From Acinetobacter sp. (lineage in GTDB: Bacteria; Pseudomonadota; Gammaproteobacteria; Pseudomonadales; Moraxellaceae), in contig JASLIY010000218.1 of NCBI GenBank assembly GCA_030152675.1, forward strand, positions 1 through 16,538: 16,538 nucleotides of DNA, read 5' to 3'. How positions within the stretch are numbered: position 1 is the first letter of the stretch; the number at the start of each line of letters is the position of its first letter. Below, piece by piece: positions 6,359-13,281 of the stretch. A program made the translations under genes and the position numbers. The notes beneath the pieces were generated by a model that was given only the letters and a program-made list of their open reading frames with translations, ran no database searches and was not told the origin of the DNA.

Positions 6359-8449
6359 ATGTCACTCGGTCTACGCCAAAGCGTATGTTCTATTGCGGTC
6401 TTCAGTCTCATGATGCCGACCGCATTTGCAGCATCTACACCGCTTTCATCCTCAGATAGCTCATCATCATTGGCACACGTTGCGGCCACATCATCCACGT
6501 CAAACTCTGAAAATTCCTCATCCACCACACCTGTGGTGACCAAACTAGAGACCATGGTGGTCAGTGCCAGTGGTTTTGAACAAAATATTAAAAAAGCACC
6601 CGCCTCGATTTCGGTACTGGGGCAGGAGCAGATCAATAAAAAAGCCTATCGCGATGTTACGGATGCGCTCAAGGACATTCCGGGTGTGGTGGTGACGGGC
6701 GGTGGTAGTTCGAGTGATATCAGTATCCGCGGCATGGGCAGTGCTTATACGGTGATCATGGTGGATGGTAAAAAGGTGAACTCACGTTCGGTGCGTCCAA
6801 ACAGTGATAACTCGGGGATTGAACAAGGCTGGTTGCCAGGGATTGGGGCGATTGAGCGGATCGAAGTCATTCGAGGGCCGATGTCAGGCCTGTATGGTTC
6901 AGATGCCATGGGTGGGGTGATCAATATCATTACCAAGAAAACCGGCTCAACCTGGACAGGCTCGGCAAAAATCGATAGCACTTTGCAAGAAAACCAAGAC
7001 TCTGGGAATTTATATCAAGCCAATGGCTTTGTTTCAGGTCCTTTGATTGACAATCTTCTTGGTTTTAAAGCCAATGCCTTGTTTTCACAGCGTCAAGAAG
7101 ACGACATCATTGGGGGCTATAACAAACAAAAAATGCGTTCTGGAGGGGCGAGCTTAAGTTTTACACCGAATGATCTGCATACGCTCGAACTTGAGTATCA
7201 ACGTTCAATTCAGAACCGCGATCAAAACGTAGGTAAAACCATCGCCGATAAGCCCAACGCCAAAGGGATCTATCCAAAGGATTCGCGTAATGACTATTAT
7301 CGTACCGAATACACCCTGAGTCACCGTGGTGAGTTTGGTCCCGTGGATAGCCATTCTTATCTACAGCGAGAGGAAAATGAAAATCCCTCACGCAATATGG
7401 AGGCCGTCAATACAACGTTCAATAGCATCAATCAGATACAACTTGGTGCACATGCATTAAGCCTCGGCGGGATGTATCTCAAAGAAGAACTCGATGACTT
7501 GGGCAATCAGTTGGTTATCGGTGGCAAGACCCCCGTGTCGAGTTTGGATCGTTATCGTTGGGCACTCTTTGCTGAAGACAGTTGGGCCTTGCTTGACGAT
7601 TTGAGTCTGAATACATCGTTGCGTATGGACAAAGATGAGAAATTTGGTAGTCACTGGAGTCCGAAAGTTTATGCTGTTTGGGCACTCAATGATGATTGGG
7701 TGATCAAAGGTGGGGTATCAACTGGTTATAAAACCCCAGCACTGCGTGCCACAGTCGCAGAGTGGGGGCAGGCAACAGGAGGCGGCCAAAGTAAGGGCGT
7801 GATCGTGGGCAATCCCGCACTGAAGCCTGAACAGAGTATCAATTATGAAGTGTCATTTAACTGGGATAATCATGATAATCTCAATGCTGGTTTGACGATT
7901 TTTAATAGTGAATTCAAAGATAAAATCACTGAGATTCGCGATTGTCAGGGGGATTCGGGCAGTCTCGGTTGTCCTTGGTTAGGGGAGCAATTTGATTTTG
8001 TCAGTCTACGTGAGAACGTGGATAAGGCCAATATGCGTGGTATTGAAACCACATTCGGTTGGCAGCTTAGCCCAGCATTGAATTTGAACAGCAACTATAC
8101 ATATACCGATACCGAGCAGAAAAGTGGCCCCAACACAGGCAAACCTTTAAATGAAATGCCAAAACACATGATTAATGCGACTGTGGATTGGGATTATGAT
8201 GATCAGTTCTCGGCATGGACACGGGTCAATTATCGAAGTAAGACCTCCGATTATTTGAGTCGAACCACAATGGCCAAAGGTAAACCCGCCTATGCCATGC
8301 TTGATCTTGGGGTCAACTACAACGCGACGCCACAGATCAAGATTGCGGCTGGGGTTTATAACCTTCTAGATAAAGAAATTGACCGTGATCGCTATAACTA
8401 CGTTTTGGATGGACGTCGTTATAATTTGGGCGTGGTTTATAACTTTTAA
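6359..8449 (+). CDS. TonB-dependent outer-membrane receptor, CirA-like (catecholate siderophore type)
   Basis: This is a gated outer-membrane barrel that imports a ferric siderophore using TonB-ExbBD energy. The 696-residue product has a signal peptide (cleavage likely after AFA, residue 24), a Ser/Thr-rich linker (about 25-58), a TonB box LETMVVSA (63-70), a plug domain (about 75-200) and a beta-barrel ending in the canonical C-terminal Phe (RRYNLGVVYNF). The plug blocks ISIRGMGSAYTVIMVDGKKV (121-140) and RGPMSGLYGSDAMGGVINI (172-190) resemble CirA more than FepA; CirA transports linear catecholates and catechol-bearing compounds. Two cysteines about ten residues apart in a late loop (RDCQGDSGSLGCPW) could form a disulphide. 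GGGA eight bases upstream supports the ATG. The gene stands alone behind a Fur box, with no siderophore synthesis genes nearby, so it may use foreign siderophores. The substrate is not determinable here. Confidence 0.93.
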   Translation: MSLGLRQSVCSIAVFSLMMPTAFAASTPLSSSDSSSSLAHVAATSSTSNSENSSSTTPVVTKLETMVVSASGFEQNIKKAPASISVLGQEQINKKAYRDVTDALKDIPGVVVTGGGSSSDISIRGMGSAYTVIMVDGKKVNSRSVRPNSDNSGIEQGWLPGIGAIERIEVIRGPMSGLYGSDAMGGVINIITKKTGSTWTGSAKIDSTLQENQDSGNLYQANGFVSGPLIDNLLGFKANALFSQRQEDDIIGGYNKQKMRSGGASLSFTPNDLHTLELEYQRSIQNRDQNVGKTIADKPNAKGIYPKDSRNDYYRTEYTLSHRGEFGPVDSHSYLQREENENPSRNMEAVNTTFNSINQIQLGAHALSLGGMYLKEELDDLGNQLVIGGKTPVSSLDRYRWALFAEDSWALLDDLSLNTSLRMDKDEKFGSHWSPKVYAVWALNDDWVIKGGVSTGYKTPALRATVAEWGQATGGGQSKGVIVGNPALKPEQSINYEVSFNWDNHDNLNAGLTIFNSEFKDKITEIRDCQGDSGSLGCPWLGEQFDFVSLRENVDKANMRGIETTFGWQLSPALNLNSNYTYTDTEQKSGPNTGKPLNEMPKHMINATVDWDYDDQFSAWTRVNYRSKTSDYLSRTTMAKGKPAYAMLDLGVNYNATPQIKIAAGVYNLLDKEIDRDRYNYVLDGRRYNLGVVYNF

Positions 8450-8474
8450 AGTAAAGCTAAACGATCTTGAAATG

Positions 8475-8511
8475 AAAACGCCAAAGCAGAGAATTCATGC
8501 TTTGGCGTTTT
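8475..8511. terminator. Hairpin terminator between the receptor and the convergent hydrolase unit
   Basis: AAAACGCCAAAGCA (8475-8488) and TGCTTTGGCGTTTT (8498-8511) are perfect 14-base arms with a nine-base loop, 25 bases after the receptor stop. Only four T residues end the stem on each strand, so it can act in both directions but with a short U-tract. Confidence 0.75.
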
Positions 8512-8574
8512 AGGTTGCGGTCTGGGCTTTGCCGTATAGCTGAATGCCAGTGTTGGCCTATGGCTGACGGCTAT

Positions 8575-9687
8575 TTAGTCTGGCACAACTGAAGATTGAG
8601 TGGGCTGAGAGCTTTGCTGGGCATCCGCCGTTTCTGATGGGGGTGTTTCAGTGCTTGCTGCTGCAGCTTCTACCGTAGACTGCGTTTGCAGCTGTTGCAA
8701 CAAGGCTAAGGTGCTGTCGGCATAGAAGAACTGTTCGAGATAGAGACGGGCACGCGAACGTAAATAGTCCTGAGACAACATGCTTTGGATCACTGGATTG
8801 AGCAGCGCTTGCAGTTGCTGCTGGAGCAAGGCCTCATCAATATTCAGATCTCTGAGCAGCAGATCAAAGCTACGTTCTTGATTGCGAGCATACCAAGCAT
8901 AAACGCCATCATGCACCTGTTGCTTGAGATAATCCGTTTGACGTAGATGATCCCACATTTGCTGCGCAAATTTTACTGTGGTCGGCAAATCTTGGACTTC
9001 GATATAGTTCTTGATACCAGCGAGCGGCATCTTTTTGACTTTGTGCCAGAGATTGGCTTGGAAATGATAGAGTTTTTGATCATCAAAATGTCGGTTGATG
9101 ACTTGTTCACTGAGTTGACTGATTTTGATGATATTTTTTTGCAAATAATGCTTTACGGTGTCATCTAAGTTGGTATCAGTGACACTTTCGAGCACGGATT
9201 TTCCCATCTTCATAAAGCGACCGACCCCTGGGACCTTTTTATTGACGATCGAGTTATCGACATAGTCTTGGATCGAATGTTGGATCAACTCCGTCAACAT
9301 GGCCGAGAAGGCGGGATGCTGAGTAAATTGTGCAATGAGCTTTTTACGATGCGAGCTTTTGCTGGCGATATATAAGGCCATTTGATCGACGGTCAGCACT
9401 GGAATCACATCTTCAATCAGCGTGTGTTCATTGGCAGGGTGAACCAAGGCAAAGCGAATATGATCTGCGATTTGTTCGATCAGGAAGTCGCTGGCTGGGG
9501 TTGCCAAAATTTGTTGTTCAATCAATGCATAGATTTGTTCAAAGCCCCAAATCTCTTGTAATTGTTGTTTTCTAAGCCAATGGTAAAAACTGACAAACTC
9601 GGTTTCTACACGGTCGGGCTGATTGAAACACTGCGCCAAAAAGTCGAGCTGTGCATCAATCAATTGTTCAATCATCGGATTTTTCAA
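8575..9687 (-). CDS. Uncharacterised, largely helical protein co-transcribed with an exported hydrolase
   Basis: I do not recognise a named family, although the sequence looks like a conserved gammaproteobacterial protein. It has about 370 residues, with no signal peptide or membrane segment. It is rich in Gln, Leu and charged residues and reads as almost all alpha-helix. A VNKKVPGVGRFMKMG block near residue 155 is the most distinctive motif, and the last 35 or so residues are a disordered Ala/Ser/Thr/Pro/Gln tail. The start needs care. The frame opens at GTG 9693, but the strong AGGAGG (9702-9697) lies only three bases from it. TTG 9687, two codons later, is nine bases away and is preferred, while the first ATG (9675) is 21 bases away. 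It follows the hydrolase gene by about 20 bases, so the two form an operon. It lacks the lipase-foldase motif, so I infer no chaperone role. Confidence 0.85.
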   Translation of the reverse strand: MKNPMIEQLIDAQLDFLAQCFNQPDRVETEFVSFYHWLRKQQLQEIWGFEQIYALIEQQILATPASDFLIEQIADHIRFALVHPANEHTLIEDVIPVLTVDQMALYIASKSSHRKKLIAQFTQHPAFSAMLTELIQHSIQDYVDNSIVNKKVPGVGRFMKMGKSVLESVTDTNLDDTVKHYLQKNIIKISQLSEQVINRHFDDQKLYHFQANLWHKVKKMPLAGIKNYIEVQDLPTTVKFAQQMWDHLRQTDYLKQQVHDGVYAWYARNQERSFDLLLRDLNIDEALLQQQLQALLNPVIQSMLSQDYLRSRARLYLEQFFYADSTLALLQQLQTQSTVEAAAASTETPPSETADAQQSSQPTQSSVVPD

Positions 9688-9696
9688 GTACACAGC

Positions 9697-9702
9697 CCTC
9701 CT
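9697..9702 (-). promoter_or_regulatory. Strong Shine-Dalgarno that decides the start of the helical protein gene
   Basis: On the minus strand this is AGGAGG, a perfect ribosome site in the 21-base gap after the hydrolase stop codon. Its spacing is three bases to GTG, nine to TTG and 21 to ATG, which favours the TTG codon as the initiator. Confidence 0.7.
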
Positions 9703-9714
9703 AAGGCCAAGTGG

Positions 9715-10737
9715 TTAGTCGTCTGCTAACGGATTCTTCTGTTGAATACTGCGTTGTAAGAAAGGTAAATAACTTTGAACCACACGTTCTGGGGCTTCTA
9801 AGATCGGCACATGACCGACGCGGTTTAATATGACAGGCGCATCTGCACGTTTCAACATGCTTTTCAGTTCTTGTGCCACTTCGACATTGACGATTTGATC
9901 CTGTTGTCCCCAGATGATCAAAGTCGGAGCTTCGATATTTTTTGCCATTTTGGCATAGGATGCAATGGTGTAGAGCTTGTTGAGTTCGTCAAGTTGGTGA
10001 ATGATTTTGGCGGTCGAGTCGGCTTGGGAGATCAATAGTTGTTCTTGCGCCTTATTGATCATGCTCGGTACAAAGGGCGCATCATACATGGCTTTGCTTT
10101 TGACATAGTTGAGATCACCCGGACGTGAGACCAAAAGCTGTTTCAGATAGATCGGATTTTTCAGATAAGCGGTACTGTTATTTTTAAATAAGCCACCGCT
10201 GCTGATCAACACTAAACTTTGCGTATCAAAGGGATACTGTGAGGCATAAAACATGGCAATGGTGCCGCCTAGAGAGTGGCCTGCAATATTGAGTTTGTTG
10301 GGGATTTGGCTGGCCTCGACAAAGCGTCGGAGTTGCTCGGTGACATTCGGTACAGAATAATCAAAATTACTCGGCACTTGAGTCTCACCACTGCTGGGAA
10401 GATCGGGGATAATCACATGATAATAAGGCGTCAGCGCATGTGCGATCGGATTCCAAGAATCACGACTACTGCCTAAGCCATGAATCAAGAGCAGGGTGGG
10501 TAGCGTCTTTTGACCGCCTTCACTATAAGACCAGACCACATCGCCGACACGCAAGGTTTTACTGCTTAAGCCTGCCCAACTTCGTTCTTCACGTAATACT
10601 TTTTGATAGTCGAGCGTATCATTTTGGCTCGGAGAGTGAGCAAAACTCGCCGTGGCATAGAGGCTGCACAGCACTGCGATACTGAAAAGTTGTTTAAAGC
10701 GCCGAGCGCATCGCTGCGTAATGGGCAGTTGGGTCAT
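9715..10737 (-). CDS. Exported alpha/beta-hydrolase (lipase/esterase-like)
   Basis: This is a serine hydrolase of the alpha/beta fold, likely an esterase or lipase acting on acyl esters in the periplasm or outside the cell. The 340-residue product has an N-terminal signal peptide (basic residues, hydrophobic core at about 18-30, cleavage near SFA, residue 33). The catalytic set is complete: HGLGSS oxyanion loop (86-91), nucleophile elbow GHSLGG with Ser155, acid Asp280 in WGQQDQIV, and His309 in VGHVP. A cap region lies between them (about 185-255). The style resembles Moraxella Lip3-type lipases. It is not the large family of true lipases that need a dedicated foldase. GAGGA upstream of the ATG supports the start. 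It is the first gene of a two-gene unit with the helical protein downstream. The natural substrate is unknown. Confidence 0.92.
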   Translation of the reverse strand: MTQLPITQRCARRFKQLFSIAVLCSLYATASFAHSPSQNDTLDYQKVLREERSWAGLSSKTLRVGDVVWSYSEGGQKTLPTLLLIHGLGSSRDSWNPIAHALTPYYHVIIPDLPSSGETQVPSNFDYSVPNVTEQLRRFVEASQIPNKLNIAGHSLGGTIAMFYASQYPFDTQSLVLISSGGLFKNNSTAYLKNPIYLKQLLVSRPGDLNYVKSKAMYDAPFVPSMINKAQEQLLISQADSTAKIIHQLDELNKLYTIASYAKMAKNIEAPTLIIWGQQDQIVNVEVAQELKSMLKRADAPVILNRVGHVPILEAPERVVQSYLPFLQRSIQQKNPLADD

Positions 10738-10999
10738 ACCAGATCGTCCTCAAAGATGATTCACCATTATATAAAAGTGCGTCAGCTGTGGTGAGATTGA
10801 TTATCTTTAGTCGATAGTTGACTGCGGCTATTGCCTATTTTTTTAGCAAATGCTATTGATTTGCAACGTTTTTATAGCCAGTAAAAGCGGATTTACATGA
10901 GCTAATTCAATGAATAGCGTTGAATCTATGAAATGGGTTGCGCTCTTTGGGCGAGATCACTGAAGTTGTAAAAATTGTAACAGAGTTTAATTTTTATCA

Positions 11000-11028
11000 G
11001 TGACTTTCAAAAAATAGCAATTTAAAAT
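11000..11028 (+). promoter_or_regulatory. Candidate promoter of the carbonic anhydrase gene
   Basis: GTGACT (11000-11005), a 17-base spacer and TAAAAT (11023-11028) give a good sigma-70 promoter. Transcription would start near 11035, on top of the first ATG of the frame, which argues for the second ATG at 11059 as the start. A seven-base inverted repeat (TCACTGA 10957-10963, TCAGTGA 10997-11003) spans the upstream side and the -35. Confidence 0.5.
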
Positions 11029-11058
11029 GGCAGCATGACGTCATCCACGGGAATACAC

Positions 11059-11673
11059 ATGCTCACTGCAATAGAAGCATTAGAACTTTTAAAACAAGGG
11101 AATCAACGTTTTGTTAGTGGTGAAACCCATTATCGACAGGTTTTATCGCATCAGCAACGTGCAGAAATGGCAGAGGATCAACACCCATTTGCGATCGTGC
11201 TGGGCTGTTCGGATTCACGCGTACCTGCGGAAATGGTCTTTGATCAGGGGCTCGGTGATTTGTTTGTGATTCGTGTTGCGGGCAATGTGGTTGCGCCTTC
11301 ACAGGTCGGCAGTGTTGAGTTCGCAGCCGAGCGTTATAACTGTCCGGTGGTGATCGTGCTGGGGCATAGCCACTGTGGCGCGATTCAGGCCACCATTGAT
11401 ACCTTGACCAATCCAGATTCACCGCCATCTGCCAACTTGATGTCGATCGTGAATCGCGTTCGCCCATCAGTTGAAATTTTGATGCAAACTGAACTGAAAG
11501 ATGACCTCAATAAACTCTCAAAACATGCAGTACGCTCCAATGTATTTGCCTCTGTCAATCAGTTACGTCATGGCTCAGCGGTCTTGGAATGTTTGATTGC
11601 CAAAGGTCAACTCAAGGTGGTCGGTGCGGAGTATTCACTTGAAAGCGGTGAAGTGATTTTCTACGATTTCTAA
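11059..11673 (+). CDS. Beta-class carbonic anhydrase
   Basis: This zinc enzyme interconverts CO2 and bicarbonate in the cytoplasm, supplying bicarbonate for carboxylases at ambient CO2. From the ATG at 11059 the product has 204 residues, close to the E. coli Can and CynT enzymes. The zinc and active-site residues are in CSDSRVPAE (Cys50, Asp52, Arg54) and GHSHCG (His103, Cys106), with GDLFVIRVAGNV (66-77) between them. The frame can begin eight codons earlier at ATG 11035, but that codon lacks a ribosome site and coincides with the predicted transcription start, while GGGA lies six bases before 11059. It is a single-gene unit with its own promoter and terminator, divergent from the hydrolase gene. 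Which E. coli paralogue it corresponds to cannot be settled, so no symbol is given. Confidence 0.95.
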   Translation: MLTAIEALELLKQGNQRFVSGETHYRQVLSHQQRAEMAEDQHPFAIVLGCSDSRVPAEMVFDQGLGDLFVIRVAGNVVAPSQVGSVEFAAERYNCPVVIVLGHSHCGAIQATIDTLTNPDSPPSANLMSIVNRVRPSVEILMQTELKDDLNKLSKHAVRSNVFASVNQLRHGSAVLECLIAKGQLKVVGAEYSLESGEVIFYDF

Positions 11674-11697
11674 GTACTGAAAACAAAATATGCAAAC

Positions 11698-11730
11698 AAA
11701 AAGGCGATGTTTAAGGACATCGCCTTTTTT
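11698..11730 (+). terminator. Intrinsic terminator of the carbonic anhydrase gene
   Basis: AAAAAGGCGATGT (11698-11710), a TTAAGG loop and ACATCGCCTTTTT (11717-11729) form a 13-pair stem followed by a T-run. The A-rich left side makes it usable in both directions, so it may also stop tesA. Confidence 0.92.
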
Positions 11731-11802
11731 GCAGTTTTACTTACATGACAGTAACCCTACAGTAAACCTCGTGCCTCATGGACTTTACAGCAGCGACGAT
11801 GA

Positions 11803-11838
11803 GATCAAGATCAAGATCAAGATCAAGATCAAGATCAA
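11803..11838. repeat. (GATCAA)6 hexanucleotide tandem repeat touching the tesA stop codon
   Basis: Six perfect copies of GATCAA run for 36 bases and end at the base next to the tesA stop codon (TAG, 11841-11839). On the tesA strand each unit is TTGATC. A six-base unit keeps frame (Leu-Ile), so loss of the stop codon would add a repetitive tail. Every unit holds a GATC site. Perfect short repeats of this kind often vary in copy number by slippage. Confidence 0.95.
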
Positions 11839-12468
11839 CTACAACGCGGCTTTGATCGCAGGGTAGGCATTGTCCAAGAGAATCCGCTGCGCACTGGCAT
11901 TGGGATGGATCAAGTCTTTTTGCATCAGGTTCTTATTGCCTGCAACACCTTGCATAAAGAACGGCACCAATTTGATCTGGTGGCGTTGACTGGCGCGTTT
12001 AAAGCTATTTTCAAAGGCAGTGCTATAGGCACTGCCATAGTTAGGCGGAATGTTCATGCCCAACATCAATACCGTGGCATTGGCTTTTTGACTGAGTTGG
12101 ATGATTTGAGATAGATTGTTTTCAATCATTTGTGGAGATTGGCCGCGTAGACCATCGTTGCCACCGAGTTCAATCACCACGATATCGGGACGATGGCTAC
12201 TGAGCAATTTGGGCAAACGTGCCAATGCACAACTGGTGGATTCACCGCTGACACTGGCATTGATGACTTGATGTTTTTTAGCATATTGCTCATCTAAACG
12301 TTTTTGTAGCAGGTTGACCCAGCCTTGTGAGAGTTGCATCCCATAGCCTGCGCTGAGACTATCACCGAGAATCAGAATGCTTTTTGCAAAACTATTGACT
12401 GATAACATGCAAATTATGCTAAACATGCAGGCTTGTAGCAGTTTTTTTATCCCGTGTTTATTCATCAT
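11839..12468 (-). CDS. tesA: SGNH-family thioesterase/lysophospholipase (arylesterase) TesA
   Basis: TesA is a periplasmic SGNH hydrolase active on acyl-CoA, lysophospholipid and aryl esters. The open frame extends upstream to 12594, but that part overlaps the divergent ybbA gene. The start is placed at ATG 12468 (or the next ATG, 12465), directly before a signal peptide (MMNKHGIKK, hydrophobic LLQACMFSIICMLSV, then SFA-K). The mature protein starts with block I, ILGDSLSAGYG (Ser37). The block II glycine is in VSGEST (Gly75), block III is GGND (Asn104) and block V is DLIHPN (Asp185, His188), so the catalytic set is complete. At 209 residues it matches E. coli TesA (208). AAGG lies about 11 bases upstream. 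It is divergent from ybbA with only 57 bases between starts, the same arrangement as in E. coli. A hexanucleotide repeat follows the stop. Confidence 0.95.
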   Translation of the reverse strand: MMNKHGIKKLLQACMFSIICMLSVNSFAKSILILGDSLSAGYGMQLSQGWVNLLQKRLDEQYAKKHQVINASVSGESTSCALARLPKLLSSHRPDIVVIELGGNDGLRGQSPQMIENNLSQIIQLSQKANATVLMLGMNIPPNYGSAYSTAFENSFKRASQRHQIKLVPFFMQGVAGNKNLMQKDLIHPNASAQRILLDNAYPAIKAAL

Positions 12469-12525
12469 ATTGATTGAACCTTTTCCCCTTTGCGCTTCTA
12501 ACATTTGTATAGGTATGGGCTGTTT

Positions 12526-13281
12526 ATGACTCAGTTTGACCCAAGTAGCAACATCATGCCACAGGCCATTATTTCTGCACAACAATTGACCCAAACACTA
12601 CAGTTGCATGACAAGGCTTTGACGATTTTTGAAAATATCAATCTCGAGATCTATCCTGCCGAACAAGTGGCGATTACTGGGCGTTCTGGCTCTGGAAAGT
12701 CGACCCTATTGGGCGTGTTGGCAACCTTGGATCAACCGAGCTCAGGGCAGCTCTATGTCTGTGCAGAAGCCACGCATCAACTCAAAGAAGAACAGCGGGC
12801 ATTGCTGCGTTTAAAACATATTGGTTTTATCTTTCAAGCATTTCAGTTGCTGCCTGATTTATCCGCCTTAGAAAACGTGATGCTGCCTTTGCGCTTAAAA
12901 CCGAACTTTAATTATGCACAAGCTGAGCGCAAAGCCTTGGCGTTGTTGGAAAAAGTCGGTTTGGCGCGTCAGGCCAATCAAACGCCAAAAGTACTTTCGG
13001 GCGGGGAGCAACAACGGGTTGCGATTGCCCGTGCCTTGATCGCTGAACCCAAAATTGTCTTTGCGGATGAGCCCACGGGGAATCTAGATGAGCACACTGC
13101 CCAAGAGATTGAACAATTGTTGTTTGATCTCAACCGTGAACTCGGCACCACCTTGGTGGTGGTCACGCATGACAATGCTTTGGCGGCCAAATGCCAACGT
13201 CATTTTGAGCTGCATGATGGTCAGTTGATTGAACGCCGGGCTGATTCAGCTGCAGTGCCGGCTGAGGGTGTGCAGACATGA
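12526..13281 (+). CDS. ybbA: ABC transporter ATP-binding protein YbbA (LolD/MacB-like)
   Basis: This is the ATPase of an inner-membrane ABC system whose permease is the next gene. From the ATG at 12526 it has 251 residues. All ABC landmarks are intact: Walker A GRSGSGKST (52-60), Q-loop Gln104 in FIFQAFQLLP, signature LSGGEQQR (157-164), Walker B IVFADEP (177-183), D-loop GNLDEH and the switch histidine His215 in VVTHD. The pattern is that of the LolD/MacB/FtsE branch, which works with FtsX-type permeases rather than classical importers. The frame opens at TTG 12505, but that has no ribosome site. ATG 12556 is a further possibility. ybbP follows with an ATGA overlap, showing translational coupling. 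In E. coli the same pair sits beside tesA; its substrate is not firmly known, with export or lipid-related roles proposed. Confidence 0.93.
   Translation: MTQFDPSSNIMPQAIISAQQLTQTLQLHDKALTIFENINLEIYPAEQVAITGRSGSGKSTLLGVLATLDQPSSGQLYVCAEATHQLKEEQRALLRLKHIGFIFQAFQLLPDLSALENVMLPLRLKPNFNYAQAERKALALLEKVGLARQANQTPKVLSGGEQQRVAIARALIAEPKIVFADEPTGNLDEHTAQEIEQLLFDLNRELGTTLVVVTHDNALAAKCQRHFELHDGQLIERRADSAAVPAEGVQT

Noticed and set aside
8575..9693. The helical protein as a lipase-specific foldase for the neighbouring hydrolase
   Set aside because: There is no N-terminal membrane anchor and no foldase motif (RxxFDY), and the hydrolase is not of the foldase-dependent lipase family.
10738..11034. Short plus-strand open frames before the carbonic anhydrase gene as a small protein
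   Set aside because: The frames mostly run antisense to the hydrolase gene, and the spacer part has no ribosome site plus initiator pair. Only promoter-type signals are supported.
11035..11044. ATGACGTCAT palindrome as an operator at the carbonic anhydrase start
   Set aside because: A ten-base palindrome is easily chance, it lies at the predicted transcription start, and no partner site or regulator is seen.
11803..11838. The GATCAA tract as a CRISPR-like array
   Set aside because: The units are six bases with no spacers and there are no cas genes. It is a simple tandem repeat.
12469..12594. N-terminal extension of TesA in the open frame up to 12594
   Set aside because: It overlaps the divergent ybbA gene and would place 42 residues before an evident signal peptide. 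The ATG at 12468 fits the family.
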